Assembly (NCBI GenBank): GCA_029857855.1
Contig: JAOUGG010000002.1
Coordinates: 1-20,713, forward strand
Source of the DNA: Acidimicrobiia bacterium
Lineage (GTDB): Bacteria > Actinomycetota > Acidimicrobiia > Acidimicrobiales > SZUA-35
Reading direction: 5' to 3'
DNA: 20,713 bases
Below are positions 1-11,819 of the stretch, piece by piece. The notes under the pieces are model-generated. The model had not been told where the DNA came from, ran no database searches, and saw nothing but the letters and a program-made list of their open reading frames with translations. Numbering within the stretch: position 1 is the stretch's first letter; each line of letters starts with the position of its first letter. The translations under genes were made by a program, and so were the position numbers.

Positions 1-1
1 G

Positions 2-1107
<1,106 letters not shown>

Positions 1108-1108
<1 letters not shown>

Positions 1109-2037
1109 TGACCAACAGCGACACAGGGGAAGACCGGGAAGCCACCGAAGCCACCGACGTGGACGAACCGCATCGGCTCGGCGAGGTCGACGGCGACTTC
1201 CGAAGCGGATTCGTCGCCGTGGTCGGCCGCCCCAATGTCGGCAAGTCCACGCTGGTCAACAAGATCCTCGATGAGAAGATCACGATCGTGTCGAACAAGG
1301 CCCAGACCACCCGCCATCAAATCCGGGGTGTGCTGACCAACGCCGATTGCCAACTGGTGTTCGTCGACACTCCCGGTATCGGCAAGCCGCGCTCGGCTCT
1401 GGCCAGTCATCTCAACGAGGTGGCGTCCGGGGCCATGACCGATGTCGACGTGGTCTGCCTGGTCATCGACGGTCGCTCGGGATTCGGCCGCGGCGACCGA
1501 ATGCTGGCCGAACGCCTCGACCCCGAACAGACGGTGCTGGTGGTCAACAAGATCGATGGACTGGAACCGGACAAGGTGCTCGGCCAACTGACCCAGGTGT
1601 CCGATCTCGGCTTCTCGGCCTACTTCCCGGTTTCGGCCTGGACCGGCAAGGGAACCGCCGCCTTGATCGATCATCTCCGATCACGTATGCCGCCCGGGCC
1701 GCTGTGGTACCCGGCCGACACCGTCACCGATGTGCCCGAGGCCTTCGTGGTCGCCGAGTTGGTTCGGGAGCAGCTTCTGCGCACGACGAGAGACGAAGTG
1801 CCCCATTCGGTGGCCACCCGGGTTGTCGAGTGGGAATGGCCGCGGATCCGGGTCGAGATCCTGGTCGAACGGGAGTCCCAGAAGGGGATCGTGATCGGCA
1901 AGGGCGGTGAGAACCTAAAGCAGGTCGGTACCCGAGTGCGCAAGCAGCTGCCGCCCGGGGTCTATCTCGAGCTGGTGGTCAACGTCGAGAAGAACTGGCA
2001 GGACGACCCCGAGTCGATCGAACGCCTCGGCTACTGA
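1108..2037 (+). CDS. era: GTPase Era
   Basis: Era is an essential GTPase that binds the 3' end of 16S rRNA and assists 30S subunit maturation. The 309-residue product has the full set of G motifs: G1 GRPNVGKS (residues 40-47), the switch region QTTRHQIRG (66-74), G3 DTPG (87-90), G4 NKID (147-150) and G5 SA (176-177). A C-terminal KH RNA-binding domain carries VIGKGG (262-267). I chose the ATG at 1108 because it overlaps the upstream TAA (TAATG) and gives a near-normal length. The first 30 or so residues are an acidic, probably flexible extension before the G domain. An open frame extends further upstream to base 1000, but this lies inside the CorC coding region and has no family likeness. 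The gene ends just before a strong hairpin terminator. Confidence 0.97.
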
Positions 2038-2053
2038 TCTGCCGATTCTCGTA

Positions 2054-2084
2054 GCAAAATCCGAGGCTGGGCCTCGGATTTTGC
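2054..2084. terminator. Bidirectional terminator between era and glgB
   Basis: A perfect 14-bp inverted repeat (left arm 2054-2067, GCAAAATCCGAGGC; right arm 2071-2084) surrounds a 3-base loop. The GC-rich inner stem is flanked by an A-run on the left arm and a T-run on the right arm, so it reads as an intrinsic terminator from both strands. It sits between the convergent genes era (stop at 2037) and glgB (stop at 2086-2088). Confidence 0.9.
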
Positions 2085-2085
2085 A

Positions 2086-4020
2086 TCAATTCTTGTCGGG
2101 GGGATTCTTGTAGGGGACCGGGGCGAGGAAGACGGCGCCGAGCGGGGGCACGGTCAGGCGGATGGAGTACTCCTGACCGTGTGCTCCCGTCGCCTCGGTG
2201 TTCAACGTGCCGTTGACGACACCGCTGCCGCCGAAACCGGTGGCGTCGCTGCTGGCCAGCTCGGTCCACGCTCCGGCCAGAGGAACGCCGAGGAGGTAGT
2301 CGGCCCGGGGGACGGGTGTGAAGTTGTAGATCGCGACGACGGGTCGATCGGTGGCCGTGGGCTCCTCGGCGGCCGGCCACCGGGTGAAGGCCAGCACGCT
2401 GTTCGCGTCGTCGTCGCCGACAAGCCACTCGAAGCCTGCCGGCTCGCAGTCGAGCTCGTGCAACGCCGGTTCGTCGCGGTGGAGCCGGTTGAGTGTCGAG
2501 ACCCAATCCAGCATCCCCTCGTGCTCGGCGTATTGGAGGAGATGCCAGGGCAACTCGTGTTCGTGGCTCCACTCCCTGTCAACCCCGAACTCGACCCCCA
2601 TGAACAGCAGCTTCTTGCCGGGCAGGCCGTACTGATAGCCGAACAGGAGCCGAAGTCCGGCCATCTGCTGCCATCTGTCGCCCGGCTGGCGCTTGACGAG
2701 AGAACCCTTGCCGTGCACGACCTCGTCGTGCGAGAGCGGCAGCACATAGTTCTCGCTGAAGGCGTAGTGCATCCGGAAGGTCAGCTCGTTGTGATGGTAT
2801 TGGCGATGGATCGGATCCCGGCCGAGGTAGCCGAGCGTGTCGTTCATCCAACCCATGTCCCACTTGAAACCGAATCCGAGACCGCCCCCGTCGGTCGGCC
2901 GGGAAACGCCGGGCCAGGCCGTCGACTCCTCGGCAATCGTGACCGTGTCGGGGTTGTTGGTGTAGACCCGCCGGTTCAGCTCCTGGAGGAAGGTGATCGC
3001 TCCCAGATTCTCGTTGCCGCCGAATTCGTTTGGGAGCCACTCACCGTCGGCTCGCGAATAGTCGCGGTAGAGCATGGAGGCCACGGCGTCGACCCGGAGG
3101 CCGTCGATGTGGTAGCGCGACAGCCAGAACCGGGCGCTGGAGAGGAGGAAGCTGCGAACCTCGTGCCGCTCGTAATTGAAGATCGCACTCTTCCAGTCGG
3201 GGTGAAAGCCGAGGCGGGGGTCGGCGTGCTCGTAGAGATGGGTTCCGTCGAACTCGGCGAGGCCGTGCACGTCGTTGGGGAAGTGGGACGGCACCCAGTC
3301 GAGGATGACGCCGTAGCCCCGCTGATGCAGCAGATCGATCAGGTACATGAAGTCGGTGGGGGAGCCGTAGCGGGCGGTAGGGGCGAAGTAACCGGTGGTC
3401 TGGTAGCCCCACGAGCCGTAGAACGGGTGCTCCATCACCGGGAGCAGTTCGACGTGGGTGAAGTTGGTGCGGTCGAGGTGGTCCGCCAGTTGCACCGCAA
3501 GGCCACGGTAGCCACGAGGCTCGTAGCGCCACGAGCCGAGGTGGACCTCGTAGATCGACATCGGCTTGTCGTGGCCGTTCAGGTCACCCCGATCCGTCAT
3601 CCACTCGGCGTCGCCCCACTCATAGGCGAAATCGGTGACGACTGAGCCGGTTCGTGGCGGCTCCTCGGTGCCGAAGCCGACCGGGTCGGCCTTGTCGACC
3701 GACTGGCCACCCCGATGGAAGATCCGGTACTTGTAGACGGCACCGGGCCCGACGCCGGCGACGACGCCCGTCCAGATACCAGACTCCGACGGTGTCAGCA
3801 TATTGCGGGTGCCGTCCCAACCGTTGAAGTCGCCGATGACGCTCACCTGGACCGCGTTGGGGGCCCAGACCCCGAACGTCGTGGCGACGTCGGGAGGGTC
3901 GCCGGATACATGGGCACCCAGAAACGACGCGATGTCATCGTGTGTTCCTTCGCCGAATCGCCAGAGATCCGCATCGCTGGGAGTGGTTGTCGGGTGGTCG
4001 GCTGCAGGTTGATTCGTCAT
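2086..4020 (-). CDS. glgB: 1,4-alpha-glucan branching enzyme GlgB
   Basis: GlgB cuts alpha-1,4-glucan chains and rejoins them through alpha-1,6 bonds, creating glycogen branches in the cytoplasm. The 644-residue protein has an N-terminal CBM48 domain (about 45-130, with [20 protein letters not shown]), a GH13 catalytic barrel (about 150-510) and a C-terminal all-beta domain. The GH13 catalytic residues are present: nucleophile D311 in [10 protein letters not shown], acid/base E364 in TIAEEST, and D432 in [11 protein letters not shown]. It is shorter than the roughly 730-residue E. coli enzyme because the extra N-terminal module found in many GlgB proteins is missing. The gene diverges from glgC across a 72-base gap, which suggests shared control. 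The stop codon lies one base from the era/glgB terminator stem. Confidence 0.97.
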   Translation of the reverse strand: MTNQPAADHPTTTPSDADLWRFGEGTHDDIASFLGAHVSGDPPDVATTFGVWAPNAVQVSVIGDFNGWDGTRNMLTPSESGIWTGVVAGVGPGAVYKYRIFHRGGQSVDKADPVGFGTEEPPRTGSVVTDFAYEWGDAEWMTDRGDLNGHDKPMSIYEVHLGSWRYEPRGYRGLAVQLADHLDRTNFTHVELLPVMEHPFYGSWGYQTTGYFAPTARYGSPTDFMYLIDLLHQRGYGVILDWVPSHFPNDVHGLAEFDGTHLYEHADPRLGFHPDWKSAIFNYERHEVRSFLLSSARFWLSRYHIDGLRVDAVASMLYRDYSRADGEWLPNEFGGNENLGAITFLQELNRRVYTNNPDTVTIAEESTAWPGVSRPTDGGGLGFGFKWDMGWMNDTLGYLGRDPIHRQYHHNELTFRMHYAFSENYVLPLSHDEVVHGKGSLVKRQPGDRWQQMAGLRLLFGYQYGLPGKKLLFMGVEFGVDREWSHEHELPWHLLQYAEHEGMLDWVSTLNRLHRDEPALHELDCEPAGFEWLVGDDDANSVLAFTRWPAAEEPTATDRPVVAIYNFTPVPRADYLLGVPLAGAWTELASSDATGFGGSGVVNGTLNTEATGAHGQEYSIRLTVPPLGAVFLAPVPYKNPPDKN

Positions 4021-4092
4021 GGCCTACTCAGGATGTCGGTTTCTTGGGCTTCCAGCAAGCGCTTCTCCGGGAATCTGGTCCATGATGGGACC
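4021..4092. promoter_or_regulatory. Divergent glgB-glgC promoter region
   Basis: This is the 72-base gap between the divergent glgB and glgC starts. On the plus strand, a -10-like hexamer CATGAT at 4081-4086 ends six bases before the glgC ATG at 4093. That would place transcription initiation at or next to the start codon, giving a leaderless mRNA. No good -35 box is visible. For glgB, a weak CATCCT hexamer on the minus strand lies nine bases before its ATG. The assignments are based on spacing only. Confidence 0.45.
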
Positions 4093-5349
4093 ATGACAGG
4101 CGAAATGGCTTCACGACCTCGAGTTTTGTCCATGGTCCTGGCCGGTGGGGAGGGTAAGCGGCTGCTTCCGCTGACGCTTGATCGAGCCAAACCGGCGGTG
4201 CCCTTCGGCGGACATTACCGACTGATCGACTTTCCACTTTCCAACCTGGCCAACGGCGGCTACCGGCGCATCGTGGTCCTGACCCAGTACAAGAGCCACA
4301 GCCTCGACGTGCATCTGTCGAAGACCTGGCGCATGTCCACGCTGCTCGGCAACTACGTCACGTCGATCCCGGCCCAGATGCGGCAGGGACCGCGGTGGTT
4401 CCTCGGTTCTGCCGACGCCATCTTCCAGAACCTGAACCTGATCGAGGACGAGCGCCCGGACTACGTCTTCGTGTTCGGTGCCGACCACATCTACCGCATC
4501 GATCCCCGCCAGATGCTCGACCGCCACATCGCCTCCGGTGCCGGGATCACGGTGGCCGGTATCCGGGTGGCCAAGCACGAGTCCGACCAGTTCGGCATCA
4601 TCTCCGCCGGTCCCGATGCCAAGATCGCTGACTTCCTGGAGAAGCCGAATCCCGACGACATCGACGCTCTCGACGACGATCCGTCGGTCGTGCTCGCCTC
4701 GATGGGCAACTACGTGTTCACGACGTCCGCGCTGCTGGAAGCGCTGCACGCCGATGCCAACGACGACAACTCGAAGCATGACATCGGCGGCAATCTCGTC
4801 CCGGCGATGGTGGCCAACGGCGACGCCTGCGTGTACGACTTCACCACCAATGTCGTCCCGGGGCGTGAGGAACTGAAGCCGCATTACTGGCGCGACGTCG
4901 GAACCCTCGACAGCTACTACGAAGCCCATATGGATCTCATCGGCGACTTCCCCGCCTTCGACCTCTACAACCGCCAGTGGCCGATCTTCACCGCCGGCAG
5001 CACCCAGCCGCCGGCCAAGATCGTCAACGACAGCGAGCGCGGCGTGGCAAGCGTCGAGCGCTCCCTCCTGTCGAACGGTGTCGTCATCTCCGGAGGCCGG
5101 GTCGAGGGTTCGGTTCTGTCACCCGGCGTGCGGGTGGAGGGCGGGGCGACGGTCCAGGATTCGATCCTGCTCGACGGGGTGGTGGTCGCCCCAGGGGCCA
5201 CGGTCAAGGGCTGCGTGCTCGACAAGAACGTGGTGGTCCCGGCCGGCGTGCAGCTCGGCGTCGATCATGACGTTGACCGGGAGCACTACACGGTCTCCGA
5301 CAATGGCATCGTGGTGGTGGCCAAGGGCCAGCAGATAGTGCCCGGTTAA
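4093..5349 (+). CDS. glgC: Glucose-1-phosphate adenylyltransferase GlgC
   Basis: GlgC makes ADP-glucose and pyrophosphate from glucose-1-phosphate and ATP, normally the committed and regulated step of bacterial glycogen synthesis. The 418-residue protein has an N-terminal nucleotidyltransferase domain with [13 protein letters not shown] (16-28), AKPAVPFGG (32-40), the metal/catalytic region GADHIYRID (129-137, D131) and FLEKP with substrate-binding K184. A C-terminal left-handed beta-helix follows (about 310-390, repeated short V-G/V-x units such as [14 protein letters not shown]). [16 protein letters not shown] (267-282) is typical of the family. I chose the ATG at 4093 because a -10-like hexamer sits six bases before it; an ATG at 4105 with weak AGG upstream is the alternative and would remove four residues. 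The gene is divergent from glgB and convergent with glgA, leaving only 20 bases to the glgA stop. Confidence 0.96.
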   Translation: MTGEMASRPRVLSMVLAGGEGKRLLPLTLDRAKPAVPFGGHYRLIDFPLSNLANGGYRRIVVLTQYKSHSLDVHLSKTWRMSTLLGNYVTSIPAQMRQGPRWFLGSADAIFQNLNLIEDERPDYVFVFGADHIYRIDPRQMLDRHIASGAGITVAGIRVAKHESDQFGIISAGPDAKIADFLEKPNPDDIDALDDDPSVVLASMGNYVFTTSALLEALHADANDDNSKHDIGGNLVPAMVANGDACVYDFTTNVVPGREELKPHYWRDVGTLDSYYEAHMDLIGDFPAFDLYNRQWPIFTAGSTQPPAKIVNDSERGVASVERSLLSNGVVISGGRVEGSVLSPGVRVEGGATVQDSILLDGVVVAPGATVKGCVLDKNVVVPAGVQLGVDHDVDREHYTVSDNGIVVVAKGQQIVPG

Positions 5350-5369
5350 GTCCAGCGTTTGGGGCGCCG

Positions 5370-6866
5370 CTATTCGGCCGACAGCTCCTGGTAGAGAGCG
5401 ATGTGATCCTGGGCGGGCTCGGCCCACGACCAGTCCATCCTCATGCCGCGACGCTGGATGGCGTCACGCCGGCGGCTCACCCGAACGGCTCGCACCCCAC
5501 GGTGTAGGGCGTCGAGGACGCCGGCGTCGTCGACGGTCCGGCTGACGAACCCTGTGCCGTCACCGCGATCTCGATCGTCGTCGATCACGGTGTCGACGAG
5601 ACCGCCGACCCCGGTGACCACCGGGATCGACCCGTAGGCCATGGCCTGCATCTGAGCCAGACCGCACGGTTCGAATCGGCTCGGCATGAAGAACAGATCG
5701 CTGCCGGCGAACAGGCGGTGGGCGAGTGGTTCGTCGTAGCCGTCGAGGAACCAGACCCGATCCGGGGCGCGGTCCTGCCAGTAGCGGAGGCCATCCGCAA
5801 TCGCCACCGCTCCGGAGCCGAGCACCATCAGACGGGCCGGCATGGTGTCGAGGAAGCGGGCGCAACTGAGAGCCAGATCGATGCCTTTCTGATCGACCAG
5901 CCGGCTGACCACGGCGATCAGCGTCTGATTGTCGTCGGCCCAGCCCGCCTCGGCCATAAGGGCGGACCGGCATGTGGCCCGTTCGGCGGTGTCGGCCACG
6001 GTGTAGTTGGCGGCGATCAGCGGATCCGATAACGGGTTCCAGATGGCGGTGTCGATGCCGTTTCGGATGCCGATCAGCCGATCACCGAGGGCGGCGAGGC
6101 GTTCGTGCAGCCCCATGCCCCCTTCGGGGGTGACGATCTCGGAGGCGTAGGTCGGGCTGACGGCGAGGACCCGGTCGGCCAGCTGGATGGCGCCGGCCAT
6201 CGGGTTCGTGGCCCCCCACCAGGCGAAACGGAACGCCTCGTTGCCAAGATGCTGCAACCAGTGCTCCCCGCAGACGCCCTGGTAGCCGAGCGTGTGGATG
6301 GTGAGCATGGTCGGGAAGCGGCCGTGCAGCCAGGCGGTGGCGGCCGAGGTGTGCCAGTCGTTCAGGTGGACCACATCGGGATTGGTGGCGTTGGCCAGCA
6401 GGGTTATGGCCGCCGAGAAGCCCATGAATCGCCGGTCGTTGTCCGGCCAGCCCTCGCCGGTCTCGTCGAGATAGGGATGGGGTCGATCCATGCCGGGAAC
6501 ATGCACCAGGTCGACCGCTCCCACGACGGGATGGACGCCACGCCGGACGGTGACGGGGCCGACCCACTCGGGTGCGTCGAGCGAGAACGTCTCCGACTCG
6601 TCCAGTTCGACGCCACCGTAGTCGGGCACGACGAGATGGACGTCGACTCCGGAGCCCCGGAGCGCGCTGATGAGTCCGGCGGCCGCCTCGGCGAGTCCGC
6701 CGACGCGGGCGATCGGGGTCAGCTCGGCGGTGGCGAACAGCACCCGGAGATTTGGGAAGGCCGGATCCGGTGATGAGGGGTCCGGCGACGACGGGTCCGG
6801 TGATGGCGGGTCCGGTGATGACGGGTCCGGTGATGACGGGATCGGTGATGGGGAGGTGAAAGACAT
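5370..6866 (-). CDS. glgA: Glycogen synthase GlgA (GT5) with a repetitive N-terminal extension
   Basis: GlgA transfers glucose from ADP-glucose to the non-reducing end of glycogen. The protein has 498 residues. From about residue 41 it follows the GT5 family: RVLFATAEL, VGGLAEAAAGL (55-65), HLNDWHTSAA (167-176), TIHTLGYQG (189-197), NGIDTAIWNP (269-278), SRLVDQKG (321-328) and PSRFEPCGL (395-403, with the catalytic-site Glu E399). Two features are odd. The first 40 residues are a Pro/Ser/Asp-rich stretch made of five SSPDP-type units encoded by a 15-bp tandem repeat. The Lys of the usual KxGG substrate motif is Arg here (R54). The ATG at 6864-6866 lies one base after the glgX stop, supporting translational coupling and this start; a GTG at residue 42 would remove part of the first beta strand. 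Third gene of the glgP-glgX-glgA operon. Confidence 0.94.
   Translation of the reverse strand: MSFTSPSPIPSSPDPSSPDPPSPDPSSPDPSSPDPAFPNLRVLFATAELTPIARVGGLAEAAAGLISALRGSGVDVHLVVPDYGGVELDESETFSLDAPEWVGPVTVRRGVHPVVGAVDLVHVPGMDRPHPYLDETGEGWPDNDRRFMGFSAAITLLANATNPDVVHLNDWHTSAATAWLHGRFPTMLTIHTLGYQGVCGEHWLQHLGNEAFRFAWWGATNPMAGAIQLADRVLAVSPTYASEIVTPEGGMGLHERLAALGDRLIGIRNGIDTAIWNPLSDPLIAANYTVADTAERATCRSALMAEAGWADDNQTLIAVVSRLVDQKGIDLALSCARFLDTMPARLMVLGSGAVAIADGLRYWQDRAPDRVWFLDGYDEPLAHRLFAGSDLFFMPSRFEPCGLAQMQAMAYGSIPVVTGVGGLVDTVIDDDRDRGDGTGFVSRTVDDAGVLDALHRGVRAVRVSRRRDAIQRRGMRMDWSWAEPAQDHIALYQELSAE
6766..6855. repeat. 15-bp coding minisatellite in the glgA 5' end
   Basis: Five consecutive 15-bp units, consensus TCCGGTGATGACGGG on the plus strand, occupy 6766-6840. 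A sixth, degenerate unit follows at 6841-6855. The two units at 6811-6825 and 6826-6840 are identical. The unit length is a multiple of three, so changes in copy number would keep the glgA frame and add or remove SSPDP pentapeptides. Confidence 0.9.
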
Positions 6867-6867
6867 A

Positions 6868-8975
<2,108 letters not shown>

Positions 8976-8976
<1 letters not shown>

Positions 8977-10973
8977 CAGCGTTCGGACAGTGCGTCCAGC
9001 ATCGGGTGGTAGAACTCGTCGCGATAGTCGGCCAGCATTCGGGCGGCCGTGACTTTCGGTCCGAGTGTCCGCCAGCAGGCCCGCACCCGCTCTATCCAGG
9101 GGTCGCCCCAGGGCTCACCGCCCGCCCAGTAGGTGGGAACGATTTCGGTCGAGATGATGTCGAGGGCAGCCTTCGACTCCTCGGCGTCGCGGGCTTCGGG
9201 GTCCTCGAGCTTCGAGGCCGGGATGGTCCACCCGTTCATGTCGGTGGCCATCTCGTCCCACCAGCCGTCGGAGATCGAGCAGTTGAGCGAGCCGTTGAGT
9301 GCGGCTTTCTCGCCGCTGGTTCCCGACGCCTCCCGGGGTCGAACCGGATTGTTCAGCCAGACGTCGCACCCGGCGTACATGGCTTGGGCGACGGCGATGT
9401 CGTAGTCGCTCACGAACACGAACCGGTTGTTGGCGCCCTTGCTCTTCGCGAACTCGACGATTCGGGCCAGAAGGGCCTTGCCCGGCTCGTCGGCCGGATG
9501 AGCCTTGCCGGCGAACACGAACTGGATCGGGGTCGAGTCGTCGGCCAGGAGCTGCTCGAGCTGATCGCGATGGCGCAGCAGGAGATCGGCCCGCTTGTAG
9601 GTGGCGAATCGACGGGCGAAGCCGACGGTCAACACCTCGGGGTCGAACGCCGTTCCGGTGCGTTCCTGAACCATCTGCGACAGGGTCTCGCCGCCCCGAC
9701 GGCGGAGATTGCGGATGGCTGCGGTGTCCATGGCGGCGATTCGGTCCCAGGCAGCGGCATCGCCGTCCGCCCATGCCGGCCCGCCGATCTCGTCGAAGAC
9801 CTCGCCGATACGGGGCGCGATCCAGGTCCGGGCGTGCACGCCGTTGGTGACCGAGCCGATGGCGGCCCCCTTGTCGACCTGACCGAAGAGCTCACGGCTG
9901 ACTTCGCCGTGGAGCTTGGACACGCCGTTGGCCTTCGCCGCGGCGCGCAGACAGAACAGGGCCATGTTGAACTCGTTGTCGGCCCCGTCGGGGTCGTGCC
10001 CGAGTTCGGCCACATCGGCCAAATCGACCGCCCACCGTTTCGCCCAGGGCTTGAGATAGCTCAGGATCAGGCCGTGATCGAATCGATCGATGCCGGCCGG
10101 CACCGGCGTGTGGGTGGTGAACAGCAGGCGGGGCTCGACACGTTCCAGCGCCTCGGCCAGCGTCGCCCCGTCGGCCACCTCCTGGTCGATCAACTCGAGA
10201 ATGAGGAAGCCGGCGTGGCCCTCGTTCAGGTGGTAGAGCGGCGGATTCAGCCCGAGCGCCCGGACCGCCCGGGCTCCGCCGACCCCGAGGATCATCTCCT
10301 GTTCGAGCCGGTGGCGGCGATCGCCGCTGTAGAGGCGATCGGTGATGCGGCGATCGTGTTTGCTGTTCGATTCGACGTCGGTGTCGAGCAGGATGAGTCG
10401 GACCCGGCCGACGTCGAGGGTCCAGATCCGGGCCGTGACTTCGTGACGGACCATCGGGACCGTGACGGTGAGGCCGCTGTCGACCGCCCCGAGCGCCTCG
10501 GGCTCGTAGGTCTCGTAGCGTTCGGTCTGGTGGCCGTTCTTCACGCCTTGGCGGAAGAATCCCTGGCGGTACAAGAGGCCGACGGCGCACAACGGCACCG
10601 TCAGGTCCGACGCCGCCTTGAGGTGGTCGCCGGCCAGGATGCCGAGGCCGCCGGAGTACTGCGGGATCCGTTCGCTGATCCCGAACTCCGGTGAGAAGTA
10701 GGCGATGGCCGGATCGGTGATCCGATCGGCCAGGTAGGCTTCGGCCCGCTGCCACTGGTCGGCCAGGCGGGCGACGAACTCTGCGTCGGCGGCCAGCGCC
10801 TCCAGCTCGTCGTCACCGAGGGCGGTGATCGTGACCACCGGATGAGGCGGGGAGGTGGGATCCGAAGGCGCTGACCGTTTGTGATCGAGCAGCGCCAACA
10901 GCTCGTGGTCCCAGGTCCAGAGGTGGCTCGTGGCCAGGGTCAGTAGCTGGTTGCGTAACGTTGTGGAGTCCAT
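8976..10973 (-). CDS. glgP: Alpha-glucan (glycogen) phosphorylase GlgP
   Basis: GlgP releases glucose-1-phosphate from glycogen by phosphorolysis with a pyridoxal phosphate cofactor. The product has 665 residues from the ATG at 10971-10973. Family features are SHLWTWDHELLALL near the N-terminus, IAYFSPEFGISERIPQYSGGLGILAGDHLK (about 90-118), HLNEGHAGF, FTTHTPVPAGIDRF, GFARRFATYKRADL, and the cofactor region EASGTSGEKAALNG with the predicted PLP-binding Lys at residue 556. It belongs to the shorter alpha-glucan family phosphorylases rather than the roughly 800-residue E. coli MalP/GlgP type. An in-frame ATG at 11069 would add 32 residues, but these resemble no family sequence, and a good -10 hexamer lies inside that extension. 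The shorter start has AGGAAA 12 bases upstream, a rather long spacing. First gene of the operon. Confidence 0.93.
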
Positions 10974-11017
10974 GAGCGGGTTTTGTTTCCTGTTGTCTTC
11001 AACCGGACGAACGCTCG

Positions 11018-11023
11018 AATCTA
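11018..11023 (-). promoter_or_regulatory. Candidate -10 box of the glgP-glgX-glgA operon
   Basis: TAGATT on the minus strand fits the actinobacterial -10 pattern TANNNT. It would give a 5' leader of about 38 bases before the glgP ATG at 10973. The leader is relatively A-rich and contains AGGAAA. No clear -35 box lies at the right distance. Confidence 0.45.
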
Positions 11024-11203
11024 GCCGACGGCGACTCGTCGACCGGTCTTCATCTGTCGGATTGCCCACGGCGATGGGGGCTGAACAGCGCCGTTTTGGC
11101 TGATGTCACCATCATCTGTGTGACCACAGTAACAGTTGTGAATCGGCTCGATGAAGCCTGATTCAAGGGCATCGGCCGGTGAGGCTGACAAAGGCCGACA
11201 TGG

Positions 11204-11209
11204 CACACT
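11204..11209 (+). promoter_or_regulatory. Candidate -10 box for the MocA-like gene
   Basis: CACACT ends seven bases before the ATG at 11217, a spacing that would produce a leaderless or near-leaderless transcript. No matching -35 box is visible. The same hexamer occurs eight bases before the crotonase-family ATG on the minus strand. Confidence 0.35.
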
Positions 11210-11216
11210 GGGCTCG

Positions 11217-11819
11217 ATGACACGAGCGGTGTTGATGCTGGCCGGTGGTTCGGGCTCGCGGTTCGAGGGATCCGAACACAAGCTGGACGCCGAGTTTCGC
11301 GGCCGCCCCCTGGCCGCACACGCGCTCGACGTGGCGCGCCGGCTACTCGACGGCTGCGTCGATCAGGTCTACCTGGTCACGGGCGCCGCAACGCTCGAAG
11401 TCTCGCTCCAATGGTTGGCCGCGGCGGAGTCCGCCACCGTTGACGATCTCGGATTCACGATCCTCCACAACGAACGTTGGCCCGACGGTCAGGCCGCCTC
11501 GCTGGCCGTCGGTATCGACCGGGCCGAAGCCGACGGGCACGAGGCGGTCATTGTCGGTCTGGCCGACCAACCGCTGATCGGCGCCGACGCCTGGAGGGCG
11601 GTGACCGAGGCGGACGGCCCCATCGTCACCGCGAGTTTCGACGGGCGACGCCGCCCCCCGGTCAAGCTCGACCGCTCCGTGTGGAAGCTGCTCCCTCGAA
11701 GCGGCGACGAAGGCGCCCGATCGCTCATTCGACTGCGCCCCGACCTCGTTTCGGAGGTAGCGTGCATGGGTAATCCGATTGACATCGACACCATGGAGGA
11801 CCTCCGACGATGGAGCTGA
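11217..11819 (+). CDS. MobA/MocA-like molybdopterin nucleotidyltransferase
   Basis: This 200-residue protein belongs to the NTP_transf_3 family, which includes MobA (GMP addition) and MocA (CMP addition to molybdopterin). The N-terminal nucleotide-binding motif LAGGSGSRFEGSEHKL (8-23) has the expected Lys, and VIVGLADQPLIGADAW (about 111-126) supplies the metal-binding Asp and the DQP signature of this group. Because it overlaps coxG by ten bases, the likely role is molybdenum cofactor maturation for a CO-dehydrogenase-like molybdenum hydroxylase, which would favour MocA-type cytidylyl transfer. That is inference from the neighbour; the sequence alone does not separate CTP from GTP use. The ATG at 11217 was chosen because it opens the conserved domain directly; an earlier in-frame ATG at 11151 adds residues with no family likeness. 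Confidence 0.8.
   Translation: MTRAVLMLAGGSGSRFEGSEHKLDAEFRGRPLAAHALDVARRLLDGCVDQVYLVTGAATLEVSLQWLAAAESATVDDLGFTILHNERWPDGQAASLAVGIDRAEADGHEAVIVGLADQPLIGADAWRAVTEADGPIVTASFDGRRRPPVKLDRSVWKLLPRSGDEGARSLIRLRPDLVSEVACMGNPIDIDTMEDLRRWS

Larger units (their letters stand above)
10974..11216. other. Divergent intergenic region with an inverted repeat
   Basis: This 243-base gap separates glgP (minus) from the nucleotidyltransferase gene (plus) and holds no convincing gene. Besides the two -10 candidates listed separately, it contains a short inverted repeat CTGTG-TGAC-CACAG at 11116-11129. This lies roughly 95 bases upstream of the -10 proposed for glgP and 75 bases upstream of the one for the divergent gene. 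It could be an operator, but its short arms make chance a real possibility. Confidence 0.4.

Noticed and set aside
2179..3645. Long plus-strand open frame of 488 codons antisense to glgB
   Set aside because: It lies wholly inside glgB, whose catalytic motifs are intact. Its translation is rich in Val, Glu, Gly and Arg, as expected for the complement of GC-rich coding DNA, and matches no family.
6766..6855. Possible CRISPR-like or regulatory repeat array
   Set aside because: The 15-bp units are contiguous with no spacers and keep the glgA frame, so this is a coding tandem repeat.
10974..11069. Longer GlgP start adding 32 residues
   Set aside because: The extension is polar, resembles no phosphorylase N-terminus and contains the best -10 candidate for the operon, so it is more likely promoter and leader.
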